In this document: positions 25,238 through 33,753 of the stretch, piece after piece
How the letters are laid out: each line of letters starts with the position of its first letter
Numbering within the stretch: the first letter of the stretch is position 1
Notes under the pieces: generated by a model
Database searches by the model: none
The model's input: only the letters and a program-made list of their open reading frames with translations
Told to the model about the DNA's origin: nothing
Assembly (NCBI GenBank): GCA_049115495.1
Contig: JAGDZV010000006.1
Span: 1-64,000, forward strand
DNA: 64,000 nt
Source of the DNA: JACPUW01 sp049115495
GTDB taxonomy: Bacteria; Bacteroidota; Bacteroidia; CAILMK01; JACPUW01
Direction: 5' to 3'
Made by a program: the position numbers and the translations under genes

Positions 25238-27178
25238 ATGTCAGAACAGAAAATACAGCTTACTTTTCCTGACGGAACAGTAAGAGAATATGATAAAGGC
25301 ACAACTGCCCTTGATATAGCTCAGGGTATAAGCAGCGGCCTTGCAAGGGTTGCTCTTGGTGCTGTACATAATGGTGCACAAATTGAAATGAAGCGCCCAA
25401 TCAACACCAGCGGAACAATTAAAATTATTCGTTGGGAAGATGATGAGGGTAAAACGATGTTCTGGCACTCTTCTGCGCACCTTTTGGCTGAAGCTTTACA
25501 AGAAATTTACGCTGATGTAAAGTTTGGAATAGGTCCGCCCATTGAAAATGGTTTCTATTATGATGTTGATTTTGGGGAAGAAAAAATATCAGATGACGAT
25601 CTGCCTAAAATAGAGAAAAAAATGGCCGAACTCGCCAAACAAAAAAATGAGTTCAAGTGGTATTTGGTTGAAAAAGCTAAGGCAATTTCTTACTTTAAAG
25701 AGAAAAACGATCCGTACAAGTTAGAGCTTATTGAGGGTTTAAACGATGGAGAGATATCTTTTGTAGAGCAAGGGAGTTTCACTGATTTGTGTAGAGGTGG
25801 GCATGTACCCAATACAGGTCATATTAAGGCCATTAAATTATTAAGTGTAGCAGGTGCTTATTGGAGAGGAGATGAGAAAAATCAAATGCTCACTAGAATA
25901 TATGGCGTTTCTTTTCCGAAGAAGAAAATGCTTGATGAGCATCTTGAGAGATTAGAAGAAGCAAAAAAGCGTGATCATAGAAAAATAGGCAAGGAGCTTG
26001 GTTTATTTACTTTTTCTCAAAAAGTAGGACAAGGTTTGCCCTTGTGGTTGCCAAAAGGAGCTGAGCTTAGAGAAAGGCTAGAAGCATTCATGAGAAATGC
26101 ACAGAAAAAAGCAGGATATCAGCCAGTTGTAACCCCTCATATTGGTAATAAGGAGCTTTATATTACTTCTGGGCACTATGAGAAGTATGGAGAAGATTCT
26201 TTTCAACCCATACAAACTCCACATGAAGGAGAGGAGTTCTTATTGAAGCCAATGAACTGTCCGCATCACTGCGAGATATATAAAAGTTCACCACGCTCTT
26301 ACAAAGAGTTGCCTATACGATTTGCTGAATTTGGTACAGTATATAGGTACGAGCAAAGTGGTGAATTACACGGATTAACAAGAGTTAGAGGCTTTACGCA
26401 AGACGATGCGCATATTTTCTGCCGTCCTGATCAGGTAAAAGATGAATTTAAGAAGGTAATTGATCTGGTACTTTATGTATTTAGGGCGCTGGGGTTTGAA
26501 GATTACACTGCTCAAATATCATTAAGAGACCAAGAAGATAGAAGTAAGTATATAGGAAGTGATGATAACTGGAACCGAGCAGAGCAGGATATTATTGAAG
26601 CAGCTGATGAGAAAGGACTAAAAACGGTAATTGCTTATAACGAGGCGGCTTTTTATGGTCCAAAGCTAGATTTTATGGTGAAAGATGCCATTGGAAGAAG
26701 CTGGCAGCTGGGTACCATTCAAGTAGATTATAATTTACCAGAGCGATTTGAGCTAGATTATATAGGTAATGATAACGAAAAGCACCGTCCGGTAATGATT
26801 CACCGCGCGCCATTTGGTAGCATGGAAAGATTTGTTGCTGTACTTACTGAGCACTGTGCTGGTGAGTTCCCGTTATGGCTTAATCCTGAGCAAGGTATCA
26901 TCCTGCCAATCAGCGACAAATTCATGGATTATGCAGAAAAAGTTTCTCAAGAATTGAATAAATCCGATATTCGCGTCTCAATTGACGAGCGTGCTGAGAA
27001 AATCGGTAAGAAAATCCGGGACGCTGAGGTGAAAAAGTTGCCTTACATGCTCATAATCGGCGAAAAAGAAGTTGAAGCCGGGGCAGTTTCAGTAAGAAAA
27101 CATAAAGAAGGTGACTTAGGATCTATGTCGGTTGAGAGCTTTAAAAACTTAATCGCGAAAGAAACTGAGATTTCATAA
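25238..27178 (+). CDS. thrS: Threonine--tRNA ligase
   Basis: Class II aminoacyl-tRNA synthetase charging tRNA-Thr. N-terminal TGS domain (about 1-63), editing domain with HSSAHLLAEAL near residue 75 and DLCRGGHVPNTG near 185, catalytic core with MNCPHHCEIYKSS (zinc-ligand Cys/His) and RVRGFTQDDAHIF, and a C-terminal anticodon-binding domain. 646 aa, normal. First gene of a thrS-infC-rpmI-rplT unit, the same order as in E. coli. Confidence 0.98.
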   Translation: MSEQKIQLTFPDGTVREYDKGTTALDIAQGISSGLARVALGAVHNGAQIEMKRPINTSGTIKIIRWEDDEGKTMFWHSSAHLLAEALQEIYADVKFGIGPPIENGFYYDVDFGEEKISDDDLPKIEKKMAELAKQKNEFKWYLVEKAKAISYFKEKNDPYKLELIEGLNDGEISFVEQGSFTDLCRGGHVPNTGHIKAIKLLSVAGAYWRGDEKNQMLTRIYGVSFPKKKMLDEHLERLEEAKKRDHRKIGKELGLFTFSQKVGQGLPLWLPKGAELRERLEAFMRNAQKKAGYQPVVTPHIGNKELYITSGHYEKYGEDSFQPIQTPHEGEEFLLKPMNCPHHCEIYKSSPRSYKELPIRFAEFGTVYRYEQSGELHGLTRVRGFTQDDAHIFCRPDQVKDEFKKVIDLVLYVFRALGFEDYTAQISLRDQEDRSKYIGSDDNWNRAEQDIIEAADEKGLKTVIAYNEAAFYGPKLDFMVKDAIGRSWQLGTIQVDYNLPERFELDYIGNDNEKHRPVMIHRAPFGSMERFVAVLTEHCAGEFPLWLNPEQGIILPISDKFMDYAEKVSQELNKSDIRVSIDERAEKIGKKIRDAEVKKLPYMLIIGEKEVEAGAVSVRKHKEGDLGSMSVESFKNLIAKETEIS

Positions 27179-27195
27179 ACTAAAATTTAAAAGTC

Positions 27196-27759
27196 ATTAG
27201 AAGAGGTAGACCAAAGTACGTTCCGAGAGAAACAGCTCCGGAATATTTAACTAACGATGCGATTAAGTATAAGCACCGCGAGGTAAGACTCGTAGGAGAT
27301 AATGTTGAAACAGGAGTATATCCAATAGCCGATGCACTAGATATTGCTCGAGACCAAGAGCTTGACCTTGTAGTGATAAGCGATAAGAGTACACCTGTAA
27401 TTTGTAAAGTAATTGACTACAGTAAATTCTTATACGAGCAAAAGAAAAAGAAGAAGGAGCTAAAGTCTAAAAGTGCCAAAACAGTAATTAAAGAAATACG
27501 TTTTGGACCGAATACAGATGAACATGACTTTGAATTTAAATTAAAGCACGCTCAAAAGTTCTTGGGAGAAGGTGCAAAAGTCAAAGCCTTTGTTCATTTT
27601 AGAGGTAGAGCCATTGTGTACAAAGACCGTGGCGAAATTTTGCTTCTAAAATTTGCTGAAGCGCTTGAAGACCTAGGAAAGGTTGAAAGTTTGCCAAAGC
27701 TTGAGGGTAAGCGAATGATTATGTTCATTGCCCCACTGAAAACGAATACGAAGAAATAA
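27196..27759 (+). CDS. infC: Translation initiation factor IF-3, ATT start
   Basis: IF-3 binds the 30S subunit, prevents premature 50S joining and proofreads the start codon. Reading back from the first ATG (27373) gives in-frame protein with conserved IF-3 N-domain sequence (REVRLVGDNVETGVYPIADAL). Upstream the frame reaches a TAA at 27181-27183. Between them the only start-type codon giving a full N-terminus is ATT at 27196 (ATT AGA AGA GGT). The protein is then 187 aa, normal. E. coli infC also uses AUU, through which IF-3 represses its own translation. The next gene rpmI begins 14 bases after the stop. Confidence 0.93.
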   Translation: MRRGRPKYVPRETAPEYLTNDAIKYKHREVRLVGDNVETGVYPIADALDIARDQELDLVVISDKSTPVICKVIDYSKFLYEQKKKKKELKSKSAKTVIKEIRFGPNTDEHDFEFKLKHAQKFLGEGAKVKAFVHFRGRAIVYKDRGEILLLKFAEALEDLGKVESLPKLEGKRMIMFIAPLKTNTKK

Positions 27760-27773
27760 GTAAAGATAGAGCA

Positions 27774-27974
27774 ATGCCTAAAATGAAAACCAACCGAGGT
27801 ACAGCTAAAAGATTTAAGCTTACTGGAACAGGTAAAATCAAAAGGAAACACGCTTTTGCAAACCACATTCTTACTAAAAAGAGTAAGAAAAGAAAGTTGA
27901 AGTTACGTCACTTCTCTACAGTTGACAAAACAGACGAAGGAAACATCAAACTTTTATTGACAATAGGAAAATAG
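27774..27974 (+). CDS. rpmI: 50S ribosomal protein L35
   Basis: Small, highly basic ribosomal protein of 66 aa with the family opening MPKMKTNRGTAKRFKLTGTG and the KRKHAFANHIL segment. Lies between infC and rplT, the universal order. Confidence 0.97.
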   Translation: MPKMKTNRGTAKRFKLTGTGKIKRKHAFANHILTKKSKKRKLKLRHFSTVDKTDEGNIKLLLTIGK

Positions 27975-27981
27975 AATATAA

Positions 27982-28326
27982 ATGCCACGTTCAGTAAACA
28001 GCGTTGCTTCTAGAGCACGAAGAAAAAAGATACTTAAGCAAGCCAAAGGTTATTTCGGAAGAAGAAAGAACGTTTATACGGTTGCTAAGAATGCGGTTGA
28101 GAAGGGTATGCAGTACTCTTACCGCGATAGAAGAAATAAGAAAAGAACTTTCAGAGCGCTTTGGATTCAAAGAATCAACGCGGCTGTAAGAGAGCATGAT
28201 ATGAGTTACTCAGTTTTCATGCACAAACTTTCAACTGCTGGGATTGAAATGAACCGTAAGGTTTTGGCTGACTTGGCCATGAACAATCCTGAAGCTTTCA
28301 ACGCCATAGTTGAGAAAGTAAAATAG
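27982..28326 (+). CDS. rplT: 50S ribosomal protein L20
   Basis: Ribosomal protein of 114 aa, needed early in 50S assembly. Typical opening MPRSVNSVASRARRKKILKQAKG and YSYRDRRNKKRTFRALWI. 7 bases after rpmI; followed by the operon terminator. In other bacteria L20 represses this operon by binding its mRNA; I found no obvious L20 leader here. Confidence 0.97.
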   Translation: MPRSVNSVASRARRKKILKQAKGYFGRRKNVYTVAKNAVEKGMQYSYRDRRNKKRTFRALWIQRINAAVREHDMSYSVFMHKLSTAGIEMNRKVLADLAMNNPEAFNAIVEKVK

Positions 28327-28350
28327 GTTTTCACAGAATTTGAAATATTG

Positions 28351-28381
28351 AAGGAGATGATTGTAAATCATCTCCTTTTTT
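28351..28381 (+). terminator. Terminator of the thrS-rplT operon
   Basis: AAGGAGATGATT (28351-28362), 3-base loop, AATCATCTCCTT (28366-28377), then a run of T. A perfect 12-bp stem; strong intrinsic terminator. Confidence 0.9.
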
Positions 28382-28392
28382 AGTTTATAGCT

Positions 28393-28953
28393 ATGAGTAT
28401 TATTAAAAAGGTAAAAGAAGATATTCTTGTTGATGAGTTTGTAAGGGTTGACAAACTATGGATTACAGCCTATGGAGAAACTTTTGACCGTATTTTGGTG
28501 AAAAGTAAAGATGCAGTTTGCATTTTGGTTAAGAATATAGATACCAATCAATTTTACTTCGTAAATCAGTTAAGGGCATGTAAGTATAAAGACCAAGATC
28601 CAACTACCACAGAAGCGGTAGCAGGTATGCTTGAGCCAGGTGAAGATGTTTATGACACGGCGAGAAGGGAATGTTTAGAAGAAGTAGGTTTTAAAGTTAA
28701 TGAGCTCACTTATTGGGGTAATACCTTATCGGCTCCCGGGATTATTACAGAGAAAATGCATTTTTTTTATACCGAAGTAAAAAATGAAGATAGGGTAGAA
28801 GAAGGTGGTGGTTTAGAACATGAAAATGAAAATATAACGGTCATAACATTTTCTGAAGAAGAGATTTTGGAGAGACTAAAAAATGGGAAATGGGACGATA
28901 GCAAAACTGTAGTATTGGTGCAACGTTACTTTTTGGAGAAGTTTGGAGTATAA
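28393..28953 (+). CDS. NUDIX hydrolase (ADP-ribose / nucleoside-diphosphate-sugar type)
   Basis: 186-aa NUDIX protein. The NUDIX box is complete: G-M-L-E-P-G-E then seven residues, R-E-C-L-E-E-V-G-F, starting near residue 80. The N-terminal half and overall length resemble ADP-ribose or GDP-mannose pyrophosphatases (NudF/NudK type); the exact substrate cannot be read from the box. Its last 28 bases overlap tail-to-tail with the DJ-1-like gene on the other strand. Confidence 0.85.
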   Translation: MSIIKKVKEDILVDEFVRVDKLWITAYGETFDRILVKSKDAVCILVKNIDTNQFYFVNQLRACKYKDQDPTTTEAVAGMLEPGEDVYDTARRECLEEVGFKVNELTYWGNTLSAPGIITEKMHFFYTEVKNEDRVEEGGGLEHENENITVITFSEEEILERLKNGKWDDSKTVVLVQRYFLEKFGV

Positions 28954-29690
28954 GGACTTATAAAACTATGCTTATTTAAATTCCAATCTATAACCATTCC
29001 TTTTGCAATATCAACAGCCACTTGCTTGCCATAGAGTAGCTCACACAAATAAAGAGCAGGTTCAAAACTTTTAGCACCACCGCTTGATGTAATCATGTTT
29101 TTATCATGAACCCAAAGCACATCTTTATACAATTTTGCTTTAGGGACCATCGCTTGCATTTTGTCAATATCACTCGGAAAAGTTGTGCATTCTACATAAT
29201 CTAATAGCCCAGCCTTTGCGAATACAAATGCGCCATCGCAAAATGAAATATTGAATTTGGTAATTTTTCCTGTTTCACTAACCCAATTTATGAGCATTTC
29301 ATTTTCAAGGTCGGCGTCTAAATGATGTTCAGCACTTGGTACAGCGAGAATATCAATTTCGGGATGCGAATCTTTAAATGTATAATCAGGAATTATTTTA
29401 ACACCTTCAAAAGTTTTAATAATTGAATCAGTAGGTGTAATGCTAAAGACTTTCATCGGTTTTATACCATCTCTAAAAATGGTATGATGAAAAATATCAA
29501 ATGCAGCCGTAAACTCGGTATTGTAAACACCATTTATAATAAGAAAAGCTACTGATAGGGTGTCTTTTGGTGAAAAATTTGGTTGGTATACTTCTATTGC
29601 TTGTTCACCAATTTCAGATTTTGATCCTTTAGTTGAACAACTAAAAAGAAGAATGACGGAAAATAAAAGAAAGACAATTATTTTTTCCAT
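28926..29690 (-). CDS. DJ-1/PfpI-family lipoprotein
   Basis: 254-aa protein with a lipoprotein signal (FLLFSVILLFSC, Cys18). A DJ-1/PfpI (class I glutamine amidotransferase-like) domain follows: VAFLIINGVYNTEF, DILAVPSAEHH, and a nucleophile elbow FNISFCDGAFVFAKAG with Cys151. The nucleophile is retained, so an enzymatic or oxidation-sensing role is possible. A lipid-anchored, periplasm-facing DJ-1 protein is less usual than the cytoplasmic forms. It overlaps pyrE by 13 bases at its start and the NUDIX gene by 28 at its end. Confidence 0.8.
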   Translation of the reverse strand: MEKIIVFLLFSVILLFSCSTKGSKSEIGEQAIEVYQPNFSPKDTLSVAFLIINGVYNTEFTAAFDIFHHTIFRDGIKPMKVFSITPTDSIIKTFEGVKIIPDYTFKDSHPEIDILAVPSAEHHLDADLENEMLINWVSETGKITKFNISFCDGAFVFAKAGLLDYVECTTFPSDIDKMQAMVPKAKLYKDVLWVHDKNMITSSGGAKSFEPALYLCELLYGKQVAVDIAKGMVIDWNLNKHSFISPYTPNFSKK

Positions 29691-30319
29691 TTATCAGGTG
29701 CCTTTCTCCATTCATTTAAGCTTTCTACTTGCTCTGCAGAGACATAGCCAAGTTTTTGAGCTTCTTCAATCAAAAGCGAGTAATTGGTTAAAGTACTAAA
29801 AGGAACTTGAGCATTTTCAAAAGCATCGATGCTCTTTTGAAAACCGTAGGTAAAAATGGCCACTAAGCCAGAAACATTAGCTCCAGTTTCTCTAAGTGCG
29901 TCTACCGCTTTTAAACTACTACCGCCTGTAGATATTAAATCTTCAATTACTACTGTTTCTTCGCCTTGATTTACAACACCTTCCACTTGGTTTTGCCGTC
30001 CATGTCCTTTTGCACTGCTGCGAACGTAGGTCATGGGTAAACCCAGTTTGGCCGCTACCAAGGCGCCTTGGGCAATGCCTCCAGTGGCTACCCCAGAAAT
30101 TGATTTTGTATTTGGGTACTTTTCTCTTATCTCTTTAGCAAAGGCTTCGGCAACTGCATCGCGAATTTCAGGGTAGCTCAGAACCAATCGGTTATCGCAA
30201 TAAATCGGTGATTTCCAGCCTGAAGCCCAAGTGAAAGGATCATTTGGTTTTAATACTACGGCTTTGATTTGCAGTAAATATTGCGCAACTTGCCGCCCCA
30301 TTTCAAAATCATTACTCAT
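29678..30319 (-). CDS. pyrE: Orotate phosphoribosyltransferase
   Basis: Pyrimidine biosynthesis enzyme joining orotate and PRPP to orotidine monophosphate. 213 aa; the PRPP loop TVVIEDLISTGGSS and the catalytic loop region YVRSSAKGHGRQNQVEG are present, and PFTWASGWKSPIYCDNR is the family N-terminal signature. The ATG at 30319-30317 overlaps the divergent NUDIX ATG in the tetramer CATG. A -7 element ends only 4 bases upstream, suggesting a leaderless mRNA. An ATG six codons in is a less likely alternative. Confidence 0.96.
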   Translation of the reverse strand: MSNDFEMGRQVAQYLLQIKAVVLKPNDPFTWASGWKSPIYCDNRLVLSYPEIRDAVAEAFAKEIREKYPNTKSISGVATGGIAQGALVAAKLGLPMTYVRSSAKGHGRQNQVEGVVNQGEETVVIEDLISTGGSSLKAVDALRETGANVSGLVAIFTYGFQKSIDAFENAQVPFSTLTNYSLLIEEAQKLGYVSAEQVESLNEWRKAPDKWKK

Positions 30320-30959
30320 GGCGCAAAAGTATGAGATTTTCTACGGCGATAAAGTCTTTGTAATAGCTGATAACAGCAATTCTTCAGCGTACGATGACTA
30401 CATTGTTTTTCCAATTGAACCAGAAGAATTGGTTGATGTTGAAAATTATTATAAACTACTTGATGAGCACCCCGAAAAAAAAGGAGTTGTTATAATGAAT
30501 AATGACCCAAACCCAACTTTACATCAATTTATAAGCCATTTTAAAGAGATTAAGGCGGCTGGTGGTTTAGTGGTAAATGATAAAGGCAACGTGCTTTTAA
30601 TGAAACGTAGAGGTATGTGGGATTTACCTAAGGGCAAGGTTGAAGAAGGTGAGTTTATGCGCCAAGCTGCCATGCGTGAAGTAAAAGAAGAAACCGGTCT
30701 TAAGAAGGTGAAAATAAAATCAACGATTAGACCAACTTTTCATTTGTATGATCTTAATGGGGAATTGGTTTTAAAGACTACATATTGGTACCTAATGGAA
30801 AACAAAGAAGAGGTAGAACTGGTGCCACAAACTGAAGAAGATATAGAAGAAGTAAAATGGGTTTTATTAAAAGAATTAAAGCCATATTTAAATCAAACCT
30901 ATCCCAATATTAAGATGATTTTGGCACTTTTTGCAAGTGAGCAGATGAACTATGAATAG
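30318..30959 (+). CDS. NUDIX hydrolase
   Basis: 213-aa protein. The NUDIX box GKVEEGEFMRQAAMREVKEETGL (given here by its key residues G, E, R-E-V-K-E-E-T-G) lies near residues 108-130, preceded by GGLVVNDKGNVLLMKRRGMWDLPKG. The N-terminal ~75 residues form an additional small domain found in Bacteroidota NUDIX proteins. Substrate unknown. The frame is open back to 30231 inside pyrE, but ATG 30318 gives the conserved N-terminus. The next gene starts 8 bases before its stop. Confidence 0.82.
   Translation: MAQKYEIFYGDKVFVIADNSNSSAYDDYIVFPIEPEELVDVENYYKLLDEHPEKKGVVIMNNDPNPTLHQFISHFKEIKAAGGLVVNDKGNVLLMKRRGMWDLPKGKVEEGEFMRQAAMREVKEETGLKKVKIKSTIRPTFHLYDLNGELVLKTTYWYLMENKEEVELVPQTEEDIEEVKWVLLKELKPYLNQTYPNIKMILALFASEQMNYE
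30324..30331 (-). promoter_or_regulatory. -7 element for pyrE, 4 bases before the ATG
   Basis: TACTTTTG on the minus strand, exact TAnnTTTG match, lying inside codons 3-5 of the divergent NUDIX gene. With the usual distance to the start site, transcription would begin at or within two bases of the pyrE ATG. Confidence 0.45.
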
Positions 30960-31761
30960 CCACATAAACCATAATGGCGAAATTAGAAGACATGATGATG
31001 CTTACATAAGCCCAAACAATAGAGGCTTTTCATTTGGCGATGGTTTTTTTGAGTCCTGTCTCTTTGAAAATGGCTTGTGCAAACTTTGGAAGTTTCATAA
31101 AGAAAGAATTAAAAAAGCACTTAACACTCTTGGGTTAAACCTTGAGTTAGATATAGAATTGCTTTATAAAGAAGTTGAAAGGGTTATTGATACAAAATCG
31201 ATTGAGCGGGTTAAGATTATATTTTATAGGAAAGGGGCAGGGGCTTATACTCCTCTTACATCTGATTGCGGTTATTTGATTTCAGCCAATACACTCGAAA
31301 AACCGCTGATTGAAAAGCAGAAGCTTAATTGTGATTTTGCAAATGAAATTTATGTTTACTCAAGTTCATTAGGTATTAAAACATTGTCTTCTTTAAATTA
31401 TGTAAGGGCAGCGATTGAAAAAAAAGAAAGAGGGCTTGATGATTTGATTTTAGTAAATGAAAAAGAAGAAATTACCGAGGCAACAGCAAGTAATATTTGG
31501 TGGGTAAAAGATGAAATTATTTATACACCAAGTGAAGCTAGTGGTGGTGTAAGTGGCGTATATAAACAGTTCTTAACTAGTGTGTTAAAACAAGAAGGAA
31601 TTGTTTGTCAACCAGGTCAATTCAAAAAAAACGATCTTCTTGACGCTGATGAAGTCTTTTTGACAAATGCCATACAAGGTATTAAGCCAGTGATTCAAGT
31701 TGCCGATGTTTTTTTTAAGACTCAAATAGTTCATTATCTAGTAGATAAGGTTTCGTATTAA
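30952..31761 (+). CDS. Class IV aminotransferase (PabC/BCAT-like)
   Basis: 269-aa fold-type IV PLP enzyme, the family of aminodeoxychorismate lyase (PabC), branched-chain and D-amino acid aminotransferases. GFSFGDGFFES near the N-terminus, the PLP-lysine region LGIKTLSSLNYVRA, and ITEATASNIWWV and TNAIQGIKPV downstream are typical. Length and sequence feel closest to PabC, so a role in folate synthesis is the best guess. Overlaps the NUDIX gene by 8 bases and is probably co-translated. Confidence 0.82.
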   Translation: MNSHINHNGEIRRHDDAYISPNNRGFSFGDGFFESCLFENGLCKLWKFHKERIKKALNTLGLNLELDIELLYKEVERVIDTKSIERVKIIFYRKGAGAYTPLTSDCGYLISANTLEKPLIEKQKLNCDFANEIYVYSSSLGIKTLSSLNYVRAAIEKKERGLDDLILVNEKEEITEATASNIWWVKDEIIYTPSEASGGVSGVYKQFLTSVLKQEGIVCQPGQFKKNDLLDADEVFLTNAIQGIKPVIQVADVFFKTQIVHYLVDKVSY

Positions 31762-31782
31762 ATTTTTTGATTGAGATTTTAA

Positions 31783-31803
31783 ACCTTGAGATAATGTCAA
31801 GGT
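31783..31803 (+). repeat. Small hairpin after the aminotransferase gene
   Basis: ACCTTGA (31783-31789) and TCAAGGT (31797-31803), a perfect 7-bp stem with a 7-base loop. No T tract follows, so termination is doubtful. Confidence 0.35.
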
Positions 31804-31832
31804 CTTAGAAATATCACAAACAAATCATAATT

Positions 31833-32702
31833 ATGAAAACCTTAAGAATTAATTTTTTACCCGCAATTGCGCTTGTAGCATTACTTTTTGGAGCGGTAGC
31901 CTGTAACGAAGACAGTATTGAAGCCTCACTTTCTGATAGTGAATATTCAATTGCTGAAGAAGAATTGGCCATTTCAGAATTTGAACATGCAGCGGGCCAT
32001 CATGCGGATTTTATGATGGCAAAAGAATTGCGCGGCCCCGCTTGCGATGATTGGAAAACCAAATTACCCGAGTGCGCCACTGTAACTGAATCGGGCGATG
32101 ACTTTCCAAAAACTACTGTAATTGAATTTGGAGACGATTGCCAAGATAAACATGGGCGAACTAGAACAGGCAAGGTCGTAATTGTTCAAACTGATAACAT
32201 GAAAAACATTGGCGCCAAGCGAACGGTAACCTTTGAGCATTTTGGTATGAACGAGCGCACTATAAAAGGGATTAAAATTTTAGAAAACTCAGGAGAGAAT
32301 CTTAATGGAAATTTAGTTTTTAAAAGAACAGTTACCATTAATGGTAGCGGCGAAAAAGGAAATTTTGAGCGTGTTTCTGAAAACGAAATTGAATGGTTGC
32401 AAGGTTTTGATACTGAAGATTGCTATGATAATATTATTTCAATTTCAGGCTCATCTACTTCTTATAAAGACGAAGAAGAGATGGGTAGCAGAACAATTTT
32501 AAAGCCAATCATTAGAGATTTTGAATGCGAACATCCTTTATCAGGGACCGTTGAGATGGACGGAAAACGCGGTGCAGCTACAATTGACTTTGGTGATGGT
32601 GCTTGTGATCAATATGCAACTTTAACAACCAACGAAGGAACTAAAGAAATTGACCTTGATAAGAAGAGAAATAGAAGAAAAGGAAAAGGAAACCACCATT
32701 AA
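31833..32702 (+). CDS. Hypothetical lipoprotein with FGDxC motifs
   Basis: 289-aa lipoprotein; signal LPAIALVALLFGAVAC with lipobox AVAC. Two related stretches stand out: VIEFGDDCQDKHGRTRTGKV near residue 97-116 and ATIDFGDGACDQYATL near 252-267. Both begin with an acidic FGD and a Cys-Asp pair and lead into a G-K beta strand. This suggests a duplicated beta domain. The C-terminus is very basic (KRNRRKGKGNHH). Function unknown; predicted to be envelope-anchored. Confidence 0.65.
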   Translation: MKTLRINFLPAIALVALLFGAVACNEDSIEASLSDSEYSIAEEELAISEFEHAAGHHADFMMAKELRGPACDDWKTKLPECATVTESGDDFPKTTVIEFGDDCQDKHGRTRTGKVVIVQTDNMKNIGAKRTVTFEHFGMNERTIKGIKILENSGENLNGNLVFKRTVTINGSGEKGNFERVSENEIEWLQGFDTEDCYDNIISISGSSTSYKDEEEMGSRTILKPIIRDFECEHPLSGTVEMDGKRGAATIDFGDGACDQYATLTTNEGTKEIDLDKKRNRRKGKGNHH

Positions 32703-32726
32703 AAAAGTGTTTCAATAGGTTGTTTT

Positions 32727-32755
32727 AAGCCACCCTTCAATTGGGGTGGCTTTTT
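32727..32755 (+). terminator. Terminator after the FGDxC lipoprotein gene
   Basis: AAGCCACCC (32727-32735) and GGGTGGCTT (32744-32752) with an 8-base loop, followed by TTTTT. Lies between two convergent genes. Confidence 0.85.
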
Positions 32756-32758
32756 ATT

Positions 32759-33691
32759 TTATTCGTATTTAATTTCAACATAAAGTTTAACAGCTTCCCA
32801 AGAGCTTGGACTATTGAAAAACTCAGCTAAAACATCAAAATTTTCTTTATCTATTAAACTAGGATACATGAACTTAGCAAGTTCAATTCTTGATGATTCT
32901 TCGTCAAATGCCTCTAGAATAAATGCGCCATCTTTAGCCATAAAACAGTTTTCAACTGCAATTCTTTTACTGATATAGATTTTACCCGATTCTCTGGTTT
33001 CGTTTGACAGGTTTTCTACAGCCTCATCTTTGCTATAAGAAGCCCATTCCCCATTACATTCTTCTTTTCTAGGTTTAAGAACCGATGTTTCTCGTGAATC
33101 ACCTTCACCTACAACTTTTCTTTCACTGTGAATTACGGTTGAAGAGCCCGATTTTTTAATAGTTCTTTTTCTCTCTTTTTTTTCTTCAATGGTTTTATTG
33201 CCTTCAGTTCTAGTGGTGTCAGATTTTTCGCGTTCTCGTTTCATGGTTAAACTGCTTGCACCTTCAACGGTTCCGCTTACCCTTTCAAGTGGCGCCGCGT
33301 ATTTATTGTATTTGTATATAATAAAGTTGTCAGCTAAGTCATAACCTTTATAATCATCACTTTTTACAGTGTTTGATTCAAGGCTTAGTTTTAGTTTGTT
33401 GCCTTTACTTGGCACAACAAGGTTATAAACCCATTCTTTACTTCCATTAAACTCAAGCCGGTCAAAAGACGACATTGGTGTGGCAGATTTTACAATGATA
33501 TTTACATTGAGCAAGGCGCCTTCAGGTATTTGGTTAATCTTAATTATTGGGGCCCCGTCAGTTTTATATTCTCTTCCTTCAATTAAAAAGGCAATATCAA
33601 GTGTATCGGGTAGCTTTACAATTAGATCAGAGTTTTGGCCAAAAAGCGTAGTTGAAACAAACAGTATAACTGAAAGGAAAGAAGCTTTCAT
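32759..33691 (-). CDS. Exported DUF4476-domain protein
   Basis: 310-aa protein with a signal peptide (FLSVILFVSTTLFGQ). The C-terminal ~90 residues match the Bacteroidota DUF4476 pattern: FILEAFDEESSRIELAKFMYPSLID then FDVLAEFFNSPSSWEAVKLYV, cited by key words. The middle (about 145-205) is a charged low-complexity linker rich in K, R, E, T and S. Periplasmic or surface location inferred; function unknown. Confidence 0.7.
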   Translation of the reverse strand: MKASFLSVILFVSTTLFGQNSDLIVKLPDTLDIAFLIEGREYKTDGAPIIKINQIPEGALLNVNIIVKSATPMSSFDRLEFNGSKEWVYNLVVPSKGNKLKLSLESNTVKSDDYKGYDLADNFIIYKYNKYAAPLERVSGTVEGASSLTMKREREKSDTTRTEGNKTIEEKKERKRTIKKSGSSTVIHSERKVVGEGDSRETSVLKPRKEECNGEWASYSKDEAVENLSNETRESGKIYISKRIAVENCFMAKDGAFILEAFDEESSRIELAKFMYPSLIDKENFDVLAEFFNSPSSWEAVKLYVEIKYE

Positions 33692-33753
33692 TTTGATTTA
33701 TTTGCCCACAAAGTAAAGGTTTTAAACAAAAGAAAAGGTGCTATGCTAATTCC

